Made by a program: the position numbers and the translations under genes. 64,000 nt of DNA from Megaustenia siamemsis (taxonomy: Eukaryota; Mollusca; Gastropoda; Stylommatophora; Ariophantidae), in NCBI GenBank assembly GCA_032433765.1, contig JAVIAB010000025.1, forward strand, positions 37,147,256 through 37,211,255, written 5' to 3'. The notes under the pieces are model-generated. The model made no database searches. It saw nothing but the letters and a program-made list of their open reading frames with translations, and was not told the origin of the DNA. Position 1 is the stretch's first letter. Each line of letters starts with the position of its first letter. Of the stretch, positions 27,101-41,500 are shown one piece after another.

Positions 27101-30100
27101 CCCACTAGAATCAGTATAGAAATTTACATATCTTGGATCCACAGTTACGCAAACCATCTCTCTTGATGAAGAAATAAACTGTTGAATTGGTAAGGCAGCT
27201 ACGACCTTCGGCAAACTCACAAAAGGGCATGGAACAACACGAAACTAACTCGAAAGACTAAACTCCTAATATATCAAACATGTGTGCTTAGCACACTACT
27301 ATATGGATCCGAAACCTGGACAACATACTCAAACCAGGAAAAAGACTAAATGTCTTCCACATGCGATGTCTCCGCAAAATAATGCACATCAAATGGCAGG
27401 ACAAAATAACCAACTTAACTGTCCTGCAACGTGCTAAGACCTTAACAATCATGTCGATGCTCAGATGTCGAAGGCTAAGATGGCTGGGGCATGTCCAACG
27501 GATGGAAGAAAAACGCATTCCTAGGCAAATACTATATGGCGAGCTAAAACACGGAAAACGACAAATCGGCAGACCTAAACTACGATATAGAGATATCTGC
27601 AAATCATCTCTGAAAGACTTCTCCATCTGTGAAAACGACTGGCAACATCTGGCAAGTGATCGCACATCATGGAGAGCACGTATAAGGAACGGTATAACAA
27701 CATTTGAGACTGTGCTAAGACAGGACTTAGAAGAGAAGAGACTCATGAAAAAGGATGGTAAACCCTGTGGACCAGCGAGCCTGACTTGTTCATTATGTGA
27801 CCGCGTGTGTTTGTCAAACATTGGTAGAATTAGCCACGAGAGAAGCTGTTCGGCAAAAACAATACCTCAAAAAAATACACAATAGCCTCCACTAGACCGT
27901 CTGACAAGACGAAAAGGGCCATATATTGATGCTGATACACCATCTATTTGTCCATGAATTCAGTGCATCCATAGCTCTTTGTTGCAATTTGGAGGTCACA
28001 TTTGCATACTCCTCTGTGCACCACATTACCAAGTCATCTGCATACATTGCCACTTTGATGCCATGTGGTAGTTCAGTAACTAGGTCATTGATGTAGATCA
28101 GAAAAAGTGTTGGCAATCGTATCCCTCCCTGTGGGACACCCTGGCGCAGTAAGACCTTCTTACTCTTAAGACGATCCTGTTGCACTCTGGCTCTCCTGTT
28201 ATGCAGGTATGCTTTGACCCATTTGTACATTCTGCCATTTACTCCATAATTTATCAGTTTCTTCAAAAGCCCTTCCTTCCATACCTTATCAAATGCTTTC
28301 TTTAGGTCTATCCATGCTGCTAGTACCAGTTTCTTTTCTTGAAACATATCCTCAATTTCCTGGGAAAGATAGGTTGCCTGAACTTTGGAGAGAGTGCTGC
28401 TCTTCCTGACGGCCTCATTTTGCACCACTAAAAAGACTGGTTGGTGGTCGCTGCCTCCAAGTTGTTTCCCAACAATACGTGTGATATTCCAATCCAGGTC
28501 TGGTGAATGGAAAGCAAGGTCTGGTGTAGATGTGATATGCCATAATCTGGAGTAGAATGTTGATGGATTTGTTGTCTGGTTTAATAGTATAAGCCCATTG
28601 TCATCCTGCCAATTTTCAAGTTCTTCACCTCTCTTGTCCATATGTTCATAGCCCCAGCTCTGTGAATGGCTGTTAAAGTCTCCACATACAATTATTCTTT
28701 CTTTTAATGTAACTGTGTCAAGTGCTAGTGGGCGGTCACTCGGGCAGTGGTAGTTAAGTAGGTGAAAGTCTGTATTTTCTGTCCTGAGGTGCAGTATTTG
28801 ATATTCCGCCCCAGCCATATACACTTCAATCTGACATGCATTGATGTTGTTCTTTACAAGTGTCAATATTCCGCCCTTTTTTCTGTCAGATTGGTAGCAC
28901 TGGTATCCCCTAATCTTCAAGGCTATGTCGTTGTTTAGATGGGTTTCCTGCAAACAGCATAAGTTTACTTGTTCTTCATGCAGGATATTTTCTAATTCTA
29001 TCTTTTATTGTACCCATCTCTTTTGCTGTTAATGCCTTCAGCATTCCAGTGCATTACTTTGAGTGGTTTTATTTTGGATTGGCCAGTAGCTCTATTCTCT
29101 CGCCCCCTTACTCCACAGAGTGGTTGAGAAGGACATCCAGTAATAGAGGTTGGGCCCTTTCGAGGCTGAGAGCCCAGCACTGCACCTGCCTGAGTGTCCA
29201 TCACAGGGCGAGTGCCATGTCGATTTGTGGCTATAGACATACTTCCAATTGGCGTGAGTGTGTGGCATCCTGATTGTTGTAGTGCGCCTTTTGGCTGGTT
29301 GCCTCCGACTTCAGCACTTAAACGTGCTAGAGCAGACTGTGGTCTTGCACGGGTGTAGGAAGGCTTGGCCAGCTTTGGTTTTCAGTCCCTGGTGACTGTT
29401 AAGCCCCATCCCCATGACAAGGAGCTGGCCTTGATGAGGATGGCTACTTTTATTTGGTTCATACCCTTTGACCTGCTCTATTGGGAGATCCTCTTTTGGT
29501 AGCATTAAGTGTCGTTATAGGGTTAACCAAAGAAAGATTTACTTCAACAAAGTTGGTACCAGCTTAGTGCTGAAACCATTGTTGAAGAAAGAAACGAGTC
29601 AATAGTCTACAAATATTGGGATATATAGATAGTGTACAAATATTGGGATATATAGATAGTGTACAAATATTGGGATATATAGATAGTGTACAAATGTTGG
29701 GATATATAGATAGTCTACAAATATTGGGATATATAGATAGTCTACAAATGTTGGGATATATAGATAGTGTACAAATATTGGGATATATAGATAGTGTACA
29801 AATATTGGGATATACAGATAGTCTACAAATATTGGGATATATAGATAGTCTACAAATATTGGGATGTATAGATAGTGTACAAATATTGGGATATATAGAT
29901 AGTGTACAAATATTGGGATGTATAGATAGTCTACAAATGTTGGGATATATAGATAGTGTACAAATATTGGGATGTATAGATAGTGTACAAATGTTGGGAT
30001 ATATAGATAGTGTACAAATGTTGGGATATATAGATAGAGTACAAATGTTGGGATATATAGATAGTGTACAAATATTGGGATATATAGATAGAGTACAAAT

Positions 30101-33100
30101 GTTGGGATATATAGATAGAGTACAAATGTTGGGATATATAGTGTACAAATGTTGGGATATATAGATAGTGTACAAATATTGGGATGTATAGATAGTGTAC
30201 AAATATTGGGATGTATAGATAGTGTACAAATGTTGGGATATATAGATAGAGTACAAATGTTGGGATATATAGATAGTGTACAAATATTGGGATGTATAGA
30301 TAGTGTACAAATGTTGGGATATATAGATAGAGTACAAATGTTGGGATATATAGATAGAGTACAAATGTTGGGATATATAGATAGTGTACAAATATTGGGA
30401 TGTATAGATAATCTACAAATATTAGTTTGTATTGATAGTCTACAAATGTTGGGATGTGTCAGTAATCTATAAATATGGGATGTGTCTTCTTCGTCCTCTT
30501 TTCTCTTTTTCACTGATACCTAAAAGGTGTCGTGGTTATATCATTTGTTGTTCTTGAGCTGCTCGAACTGTCTGAATTAGTGATTTTCCTTTGTTGTTAC
30601 ATGTGGGGATGTGTCAATAGTCTAAAAATGTGGGATATGTTAATAGTATACAATTGTTGGGGATGTGTCAATAGTCTACAATTGTTGGGGATGTGTCAAT
30701 AGTCTACAATTGTTGGGGATGTGTCAATAGTCTACAATTGTTGGAGATGTGTCAATAGTCTACAATTGTTAGGGATGTGTCAACAGTCTACAAATGTGGG
30801 TATGTGTCAATAGTCTACAAATGTGGGTATGTGTCAATAGTCTACAAATGTGGGGATGTATCAATAGTCTACAAAAAATACAGAACTTACCACACCATAA
30901 GTTAAAGACATTCTCCTAAAAGTGATGCAGAACACAAAGGTCATTGCCACTGATCCAAGCAAAAGTATAATGCCAATAATTATGGAACAAATTTCAGAGG
31001 CTGCCAGCAAGTTACATCCAGCATCAATTCTCTCATCCGAATAGTCAGCACAATCATCCCAACCATCACACGTGACATCATCAGAAACACAGCGCTGAAT
31101 CTCTCGGCATCTAAATTCTCTAAGAACGCACGGCCCTGAGAATATACAAAACTTCAAGTTATTGCCCTTTTTTTTCTGGCATCACAAAAGTGAACGAAAC
31201 AAAGAAATATTAAGAACAGATATTAGAACATGCATTTAAATTGGGCACCAAATTTTGAATTTAAAATACATCTTTCTAAGAATACACCTATGACATTAAT
31301 CTTATTCATCATCATTATCATTGTGTGCCATCTCCACATCAAAGGTTGGCTACCATGAAGCACCATTCCACTCTGTCTCTTGCTTTGATAGTACAGATTG
31401 TCATAGGTTGATTGTCCATCTTTTGATGTTACTCGTCCATGTTAGTCTTGATCTGCCTCTGCCTCTTTTACCATGTATTTTCCCTTCCAAGGTTACTTGT
31501 AGCTGTAACATTAGTTTTAATAAGTTTAATTTTAAAGGCGTCACATAAGGCTTGTAGTGTTTTTTTGCCACCATCTCTATTCTGGGTGAGATACTCGATC
31601 TCACCTAATAAGTCTATGCCTGCCAACTTTGCTTCTTTTATAAGTGTTCTTTTTAGTGTTTCTTTAGGTCTTCCTCTTTTCTTGTATCCTGATGTTTCCC
31701 ATTGAAGAGCTTGTTTGGAATTCTCATGTTGTCTCTTTTCACCACATGTCCAACATATGTCCATCTTCTTTCCTTAATTGTACTTGAGATCTTTGGCTGC
31801 ATGACCATTTCTCTTATCTCTATATTAGTCTTGAATTAATTCCATTGTAGATGAGATCTTTGGCTGCATGACCATTTCTCTTATCTCTATATTAGTCTTG
31901 AATTCATTCCATTGTAGATGAGATCTTTGGTTGCATGGCCATTTCTCTTAACTCTATATTAGTCTTGAATTCATTCCATTGTAGATGAGATCTTTGGTTG
32001 CATGACCATTTCTCTTATCTCTATATTAGTCTTGAATTCATTCCATTGTAGATGAGATCTTTGGTTGCATGGCCATTTCTCTTATCTCTATATTAGTCTT
32101 GAATTCATTCTATTGTAGATGAGATCGTTGGTTGCATGGCCATTTCTCTTATCTCTAAATTAGTCTTGAATTCATTCCATTGTAGATGAGATCTTTGGTT
32201 GCATGGCCATTTCTCTTATCTCTATATTAGTCTTGAATTCATTCCATTGTACACAGAATATTATTCTTAGACATTTGTCTTCAAAAGCATTTAGTTTTCT
32301 CTCAATCTCTTTTGTTGTTTTGCAGTTTACACATGCTAGGCAAAAGGTTGATAGTACGTTTGACTTGAATATTCTAAGTTTGATTGTTTTGCATAATACT
32401 TTTTTATTTCCATATTTATACAGGTGTTAGTCACCTCTAGTGACTCGGGCAGATGGTGCTCGTAAACCTGGGAAGGCCGACCATCTAAGGGCAGAATCCC
32501 CCGACAGAAAAGATCAACTGCTGCCTTGCAGGAAGATTGGGGACAATCAAAGGCTAAGGAAAGCAAACCTGAAAAAATGCTGGCTGAAATCGGATGCACT
32601 GGGCCACTGGCGCAGAACACAGTGCAACGTATTAACGGGTGTTCAGTCAGAGTGGATCTGACAGACTCTAATTGTGATGTTCTGTCTGTGGGGGCGATCA
32701 ACACACTTAGCCTGACAGCTGACTTCATATGAGAGTCTGGAATCCTTACTCTGATTGAGTCCTGAACGCAGAGAGAGAGAGATTTCCATATTTTTTTCAA
32801 GGTTTTTAAGATTTGCTGCTGCTTTTGTTTTTCTGCTTCTGATCACTTTCTTTGTTTCACCTTCTTGATCTACATTACTAACCACGATATACATAGTGGT
32901 CTACTCTTTTCAATGTCTGGCAATTGAGATATATATTGTCCTATAGGGTTTTGCTATTTTTCATTATTTTTGTTTTTATCCTTTTGAATTTAAATCCAAT
33001 TTTTTCACAATGAATGATAAGGTATCTGTGATACTTTGTATGTTGTTGATGTTCTCACTTAGGAGCACTATATTATCTGCATGACATCTCTATACAGAAG

Positions 33101-36100
33101 GCTAATGACATCTCTATAAAGGTAAAGTAAAGTACGAGACTTGAACCGGCATCTTAGCACGCGGGTTTACATCCATATGTGCTCGGCCGCCTATCCAGAA
33201 ATGTTCGGATATTCCTGTATAGTGTAGCCTCAAGCATCGAAACTCAGATGTGAAGTGACATTCCTCACCTTCCCAGGGTAATACCCTGGTACCCATTTCT
33301 GCCAACGGCTGGGTCGACCGTGGAGGTATTTTTTTTTCCAACCACGAGTACAATTCACACTGCTCCCAGCGGGAATCGAACACGGGTTGTCCGAACGTTG
33401 GTAGTCCAGTCGGGTGGTTTTCCCAATGAGGCTACCGAGGCCCCCAGTCTCTATACAGAAGGCTAATGACATCTCTATAAAGAAGGCTAATGACATCTTT
33501 ATACAAAAGGCTAATGACATCTCTATACAGAAGGCTAATGACATCTCTATAAAGAAGGCAAATGACATCTTTATACAAAAGGCTAATGACATCTATATAC
33601 AGAAGGCTAATGACATCTCTATACAGAAGGTTAATGACATCTCTATACAGAAGGTTAATGACATCTCTATACAGAAGGCTAATGACATCTCTATACAGAA
33701 GGCTAATGACATCTCTATACAGAAGGCTAATGACAACTCTATACAGAAGGCTAATGATATCTCTATACAGAAGGCTAATGACATCTCTATACAGAAGACT
33801 AATGACATCTATATACAGAAGGTTAATGACATCTCTATACAGAAGACTAATGACATCTCTATACAGAAGGTTAATGACATCTCTATACAGAAGGCTAATG
33901 ACATCTCTATATCGAAGGCTAATGACATCTCTATACAGAAGGTTAATGACATCTCTATACAGAAGGTTAATGACATCTCTATACAGAAGGTTAATGACAT
34001 CTCTATACAGAAGACTAATGACATCTCTATACAGCTTCTCCAGACATGGCACTGATGATGACCAAACAAGTCTTCTGTGTAGCAGCAGGCGGGTGAATAG
34101 TCTAGTATCCTGAGTTACTGGGTCTGCTAGATACTGGGTCTGCTAGATACTGGGTCTAGTATCCTGAGTTACCGGGTCTGCTCACACAACCCGCCACCCC
34201 CATCCCATTCTGCTGCCTGTTGTTATCAAGAGGTATTTTTTAAAAGTGTGAAGATCTGTCTGATATATCATCGGAAATATAGGTGGAAGCATGCACATGG
34301 CTATCCAGAAACATGTTGAGAAGCGCCACCCAACATGGGGTACATATGACCATCAGGGTAAACCCACTGCTGACAGTTGAAGGTAGTCAGTATGAGAGGT
34401 ATGAACACAGTGCACTGTGTGATCCATGTGCACTGTGTGATCCATGTGCACCAATTCTTGACTCAGCATGGAATACCTGTTCTTGATCATCTACTGAACT
34501 CCTCTGATCTGACACTGGCTTTGTTCTGTTTCCCCCACATGAAGAGCATAGAAAACGAACCACACAGTACACAAGTGTTGCTCCATTACACTGTGACTGT
34601 AGCTCTCACACTGACTATGTTTTATTGTTGCATTAGGTTCATCTTGATGGTTACATGCGCTACATGCTGGGTGGAGCTTCTCAATATGTTTCTGGATAGC
34701 CATGTGTATGTATATGCCCCTGACCCATGTTGTTGATGAGACCATTCAGCAAAACTTTCTAGATACACATGGTATATATAGTTCTGATACAACAGATGCC
34801 TGGTTGTCATTTTGTCTGCAATAATGGGCATTCTATCTCACGAGATGTGTCAAAGCATTCAAAGTGTTGGAATGACTGAAGAGTCTTATTTTAGAATAGC
34901 AGACACGTCAACAAATAGAGCACATATTGTTAGATGATGATGCTGACAGGGGCTTTTGCTGCATCTTCATTCTTGTGTCTTGTCTTTTCTTGTCATATGT
35001 TTTTTATCTCCAGTCTTCATGCCACTCTTTACCAATGAGTGCTATTTCTGTCTACCTGAGACATGTGGTTGCCACAATTTTACTGTCAATCTTGAGCTGG
35101 TGGCTGAGTTGATACCTCATCCTGTTCAAAACCAGGAGAAGGTGGGTTTGAACCACGGTTGGGTCAAAAGTTTTTTTTCTATAAGGGGGTGATATAAAAA
35201 TTCAGACATGAATACTTTGCGGTGACTGCTCAGGACAAGTGGCTTTATTTCTGATCCTATATGTGTGTCATCACACCCCCCTCTCCCATTTCCAATAATG
35301 GGAATATACTGTAAAGATACTGTATCATGTGACACTGCAGCGTGTGGATGGGAAAAACGTTAAAGAAATGGATGTAAAAGGCATACCACAAACAGGTTAG
35401 AAGGAAACAAAAGTAGCAGAAACGCAGTGTGGTTCAGGTTTCGAGATTGAGAATTTGTATGTGTTTGTGTGTTCAATAATCAAGAACAGTAAGAAAAATA
35501 ACCACAACCGAGATAAAATGTGTCAGATGAATGGTAGGAAACATGCCTGAGAGACAAGATCAGAAATGAAGAACCGAAAAAAAGCTAGAAATAATTCCCA
35601 TCATAGAATACATAAATAAACAAATGAGAAGGGAAAGAAGTATGTACTTGTATGTTAATGCATGTATCGTACTCACAGGAAGGTCTGAACTGGTTAAAGT
35701 GCAACTTGAATCCCTGTCCTCTGTAGGGGGCGGTACTAACAAACCTGATAGTGAGAGGTGAGTTTTGAACCACAACCTTCTCTTGTTGTTTCTCTCTGTG
35801 CCGCTCTTCCCACGCCCAACCTTCCATACAAATCCTTCCACCTGAGGACAAAGACAAAGTTGGTGTTGTACATTTGTCCAACATACAGCCAACAAACTTA
35901 ACATTATCCAACATGGCATGTAGCAGCATCGGAACAGCGACCTCATTCTAGAATGAGGGGTTGCAGATGCAAATAGAATAGATATAGATCATGATGATAG
36001 TAGGGAGAAACCATTTTTCCCAGTTTGACCAGGACTGATCTTGCATCCCCACCAGCCTGAATTTCTGTCCCTGTCTTGATCACTTCACAAAAATAAATAT

Positions 36101-38532
36101 TCATTTATTATCACTTGCTGCCAAACATTAGACAAGACTGGTAGACAAAGAGATTGGATGAATGGATGATAGCTCAGCAAGTAGAACTAGACAAGACTGG
36201 TAAACAAAGAGATTGGATGAATGGATGATAGCTCAGCAAGTAGAACTAGAGCAGACTGGTAGACAAAAAGATTGGATGAATGGATGATAGCTCAGTAAGT
36301 AGAACTAGACAAGACTGGTAGACAAAGAGATTGGGTGAATGGATGACAGCTCAGCAGGTAGAACTAGACAAGACTGGTAGACAAAGAGATTGGATAAATG
36401 GATGATAGCTCAGCAAGTAGAACTAGACAAGACTGATAGACAAAGAGACTGGATAAATGGATGATAGCTCAGCAAGTAGAACTAGAGCAGACAGGTAGAC
36501 AAAGAGATTGGGTGAATGGATGATAGCTCAGATAGCTAGTTCAATCATTCGCAAGAAAAAGAGATTTTGAAAACAAAAGTAAAAATAAAAATTTCCATGT
36601 GTACCTTAAAATGTATTTGGAATATAATGTTAGTACCCATGATGTAAGTACCCATGTTGTTAGTACCAGTGATGTAAGTACCCATGTTGTTAGTACCAGT
36701 GATGTAAGTACCCATGTTGTTAGTACCAATGATGTAAGTACCCATGTTGTTAGTACCAATGATGTAAGTACCCATGTTGTTAGTACCAGTGATGTAAGTA
36801 CCCATGTTGTTAGTACCAGTGATGTAAGTACCCATGTTGTTAGTACCAGTGATGTAAGTACCCATGTTGTTAGTACCAGTGATGTAAGTACCCATGTTGT
36901 TAGTACCAATGATGTAAGTACCCATGTTGTTAGTACCAATGATGTAAGTACCCATGTTGTTAGTACCCATGATGTAAGTACCCATGTTGTTAGTACCAGT
37001 GATGTAAGTACCCATGTTGTTAGTACCAGTGATGTAAGTACCCATGTTGTTAGTATCAGTGATGTAAGTACCCATGTTGTTAGTACCAATGATGTAAGTA
37101 CCCATGTTGTTAGTACCAATGATGTAAGTACCCATGTTGTTAGTACCAGTGATGTAAGTACCCATGTTGTTAGTACCAATGATGTAAGTACCCATGTTGT
37201 TAGTACCAGTGATGTAAGTACCCATGTTGTTAGTACCAATGATGTAAGTACCCATGTTGTTAGTACCAGTGATGTAAGTACCCATGTTGTTAGTACCAAT
37301 GATGTAAGTACCCATGTTGTTAGTACCAATGATGTAAGTACCCATGTTGTTAGTACCAATGATGTAAGTACCCATGTTGTTAGTACCAGTGATGTAAGTA
37401 CCCATGTTGTTAGTACCAGTGATGTAAGTACCCATGTTGTTAGTACCCATGATGTAAGAGCCAGCCCTGTGTTAGTGCCCACATTGTTAGTACCAGTGAT
37501 GTAAGTACCAATGTTGTTAATACCAGTGATGTAAGAGCCAGCTTTGTGTTAGTGCCCATGTTGTTTGTACCAGTAATGTAAGTACCCATGTTGTTAATAC
37601 TAGTGATGTAAGATCCAGCCCTGTGTTAGTGCCCACATTGTTAGTACTAGTGATATAAGTACACGTGTTGTTAGTACCAGTGATGTAAGAGCCAGCGTTG
37701 TGTTAGTGCCCACATTATTAGTACCCATGTTGTTAATACCAGTGATGTAAGTACCCATGTTGTTAATACCAGTGATGTAAGTACCCATGGTGTTAATACC
37801 AGTGTTGTAAGTACCCATGTTGTTAATACCAGTGATGTAAGTACCCATGTTGTTAGTACCAGTGATGTAAGAGCCAGCTTTGTGTTAGTGCCCACATTGT
37901 TAGTACCCATGTTGTTAATACCAGTGATGTAAGTACCCATGGTGTTAATACCAGTGATGTAAGTACCCATGTTGTTAATACCAGTGATGTAAGTACCCAT
38001 GTTGTTAGTACCAGTGATGTAAGAGCCAGCTTTGTGTTAGTGCCCACATTGTTAGTACCCATGTTGTTAATACCAGTGATGTAAGTACCCATGTTGTTAA
38101 TACCAGTGATGTAAGTACCCATGGTGTTAATACCAGTGTTGTAAGTACCCATGTTGTTATTCTCCACGATCTCTCACACAAAAGAGCTGATACAAAAACA
38201 GAAATTACCATAATAATTTCTCCCTGTCTGATCGAAAAGTTCCAGACCAGATGAGCAGCTCTTTAAGTCTCCACTCTTTGGCATAATGTCCAGAAAGTAG
38301 AGCTCAACCAATAGATGCATCCCACTGGCAAAATTGATGAGAATGTCGCAATTTTTTGGATGAGCTGGGTTTTGATACTCATCCATGGTATCCGGTAGGG
38401 ACATTGTCATGATGCCAGAATAGACGGTTTGTGTCAAGAAAAGATCTATAGTTACTCCACAGTCTCCAACAAAGTACTCTGTGGAAGCAAATAAAAACTG
38501 CTACATTTACGTTGCATTCATTTTTATAATCT

Positions 38533-38576
<44 letters not shown>

Positions 38577-41500
38577 GGGCTTGAGGTCAATCATGAAAAG
38601 ACTAAAGTCATGAAAAGTTTAATTCCAACAAGTGACAAAATATACATGGAAAACAAACCAGTAGAAGAGATCGATCACTTTATCTATCTTGGAAGTCACA
38701 TTGATCGAGAAGGGGATACGAGCAAAGAAATTAGAATCAGACTGGCTAAAGCAGCAATGTCTTTCAGAAGCCTTGAAAAGTTGTGGAAATCAAAACTCAT
38801 CAGCACAAACACAAAACTTAGGCTATTCAAATCAAATGTACTATCAACCCTTATGTATGCGTGTGAAAGCTGGAAAACAACAAGAGATATAGAAACAAAG
38901 TTGAACGCATTCGAAAATAAATGTCTAAGGAAAATACTTGGTATAGAATGGAACGAATTCAAAACAAACGAGGAAATTAGAGAAATCGCCAATCAACCAC
39001 TAATATCTTCAGTAATAAAGAAAAGACGATGGTCATACGTTGGACATGTGATGAGAAGAGATAATAATCGAATAGCAAAGCAAGCCCTCATATGGGAAAC
39101 AACAGGTAAAAGAAAAAGAGGAAGACCCAGGGAGACACTGAGAAGAACATTGATGAGAGAGGCAAGAGCAGCAGGAATCGGCTCCCTCAATGAGATAGAA
39201 CTGCTTGCACAGAACAGAGACAGATGGCGAGATTTAATAAAATATCTTTAAAAGAAAACTGCTAGAACAAAAATTCATATAGGAGAAGGTGTATCTTGGT
39301 CTACGCCCTATGGGCCGGTTACGGCTCGAAAGGTCAATAGATAGATAGAATAATTTTTTAATTTAAATATTTTTAACTTTTAATATATATGGTTGGTTGG
39401 TAACCCGTGTTCAATTCCCGCTGGGAGCAGTGTGAGTTGTACTCGTGGTTGGAAAAAAAAAAAAAAAAAAAAAATACCCCCACGGTTGACCCAGTCGTTG
39501 GCAGAAATGGGTACCAGGGTATATTATCCTGGGAAGGTGAGGAATGTCGCTTCGCATCTGAGTTTCGATGCTTGAGGCTACACTATACAGAAATCTCCGA
39601 ACATTTCTGGATAGGCGGCCGAGCACATATGGGTATATACTCGCGTGCTAAGACGCCGGTTCAAGTCTCGTACTTTACCTTTACCTTTATGGTTGGTTGG
39701 TTGGTTGCATTCGCCCGATGACTAAAGTATTCTAGAGTATCGTGGTAGACTAGAATATTCCTCTTCATCATCCGACCTTACAAGGACATAGTGGACATGT
39801 CTGCGTTGTGTTGTGGTTTGTAGAATAACTGGTATATTTGCACCTTTCAGCCCAACACATCCGACTTCATCACGACATTTTTGAGTACCTGGTTGTCTTC
39901 CCTCTTCGATTCCTGCACGCTTGGCCAGACTAGACAGGTTAGTCTGTTACTGGAGGAACCATGGAGAGGTGGAGCAGGGTCTGAATGGTTTTGGTTCACC
40001 TATCCTGGCGCAAGCCATCAGCTGTGGGTCGCTGACAACTTCTAGCTCTGGTGCTGGAGGCTCGCCTTTGCCTCATAATATATATTATTCTTGTGTGTGG
40101 TAAAAATCAAGAAAGTATGTTATACAATTAGAAGACAGGATAACAAAATAAAAGTCCAGGTTTTTTATCTTGGGAGCCTCGATGGCTGAGTGGTTAGTGT
40201 GCTCACTTCCTGACCAGAATGGTCCGGGTTCGATCCCCAGAAGAGGCAGATTTTTTTTGGACTGACAAGGCTCTGGGGTTCACCGAGCCTCTAAAAATGA
40301 GTACCAGAGATTTTTCTGGACAGTAAAGATGGCCTGGTATGATACCGACCACATCACCCAAAAATGTACCGTGGTCATATAAAAATCTGGTCACTAACAC
40401 CATATTCCCCATACGCCTAGCTAGGCAGGGAACCTTTACTTTACTTATTTATCTTGCAAACAAGGCCATCTTCATTTTACTCGGATCGTGTTTGCTGTGA
40501 TTTTTCCTGATTGCAAAGAAAGATATCCACACAATTAATGAACACAACAAAAATGGACATAATCCTTGGGAGTAACTTCAGAAAATTGGATAATGTCACT
40601 TCAAAAATTGGAGGAATTAGAAAGTTGGTTAATGTCAGTTGAAAAGTTGAAGGAAGTAGAAAGTTGATTAATGTCAGTTCAAAAGTTGAAGGAATTATAA
40701 AGTTGGTTATGTCAATTTAAAAGTTGAAGGAATTAGAAAGTTGGTTAATGTCAGTTGAAAAGTTGAAGGAATTAGAAAGTTAGTTAATGTCAGTTGAAAA
40801 GTTGAAGGAATTAGAAAGTTGGTTGTTAATGTCAGTTTAAAAGTTGAAGGAATTAGAATGTTGGTTAATGTCAGTTTAAAAGTTGGTTAATGTTAATTGA
40901 AAAGTTGAAGGAATAAGAAAGTTGGTTAATGTCAGTTGAAAAGTTGAAGGAGTTAGAAAGTTGGTTAATGTCAGTTTAAAAGTTGAATGAATTAGAAAGT
41001 TGGTTAATGTCAGTTGAAAAGTTGAAGGAATTATAAAGTTGGTTAATGTCAGTTGAAAAGTTGAAGGAATTAGAAAGTTGGTTAATGTCACTTCAAAGAT
41101 GGTAGATGTTAGACATCATGAAACTCAGCCCAGGCAGTGACATGTAACCTGTTCACATTTCCATTATGAAATGTCGAATTTGATTAATATGCACAATGTG
41201 AGAACAATGGGATCAAACCTAAACTGAAAGCAGCTAGTGAGTCATAGCTGACTGCTTGCGTTAGGATCAGTGAACCAAAACTGATCAAGATATGACTCCC
41301 ATCTCCTGGATAGTCCTGGAATATAGACCAATCAGTTTGGCCAAATGAGCAACAATGAGAGGGACATCAGCTCTTGCTAAAACAATGTCTCATACTAGAA
41401 AATTATGAGACAAAAATCCCTGGCAATGAGAGGGACATCAGCTCTTGCTAAAACAATGTCTCATACTAGAAAATTATGAGACAAAAATCCCTGGCAATGA

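Larger units (their letters stand above)
31550..33085 (-). mobile_element. LINE B copy with internal tandem expansion and an insertion
   Basis: In minus sense it runs from an RT motif C remnant (IIVLLSENINN, 33.05 kb) through SNVDQEGETKKV, LNAFEDKCLRI and EWNEFKTNIEIREMA to KKRGRPKETLKRTL and EIEYLTQNRD (31.6 kb). It is split by an unrelated 365-bp element at 32,418-32,782, and the EWNEFKTN segment is amplified as a 67-bp array. Confidence 0.75.

Noticed and set aside
33432..34055. Coding repeat gene in the 24-bp array
   Set aside because: All frames of both strands are open, no start or domain supports it, and a SINE interrupts the array.
36541..37504. ORFs of about 300 codons on both strands
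   Set aside because: 30-bp array in an intron; open on both strands because of the period.
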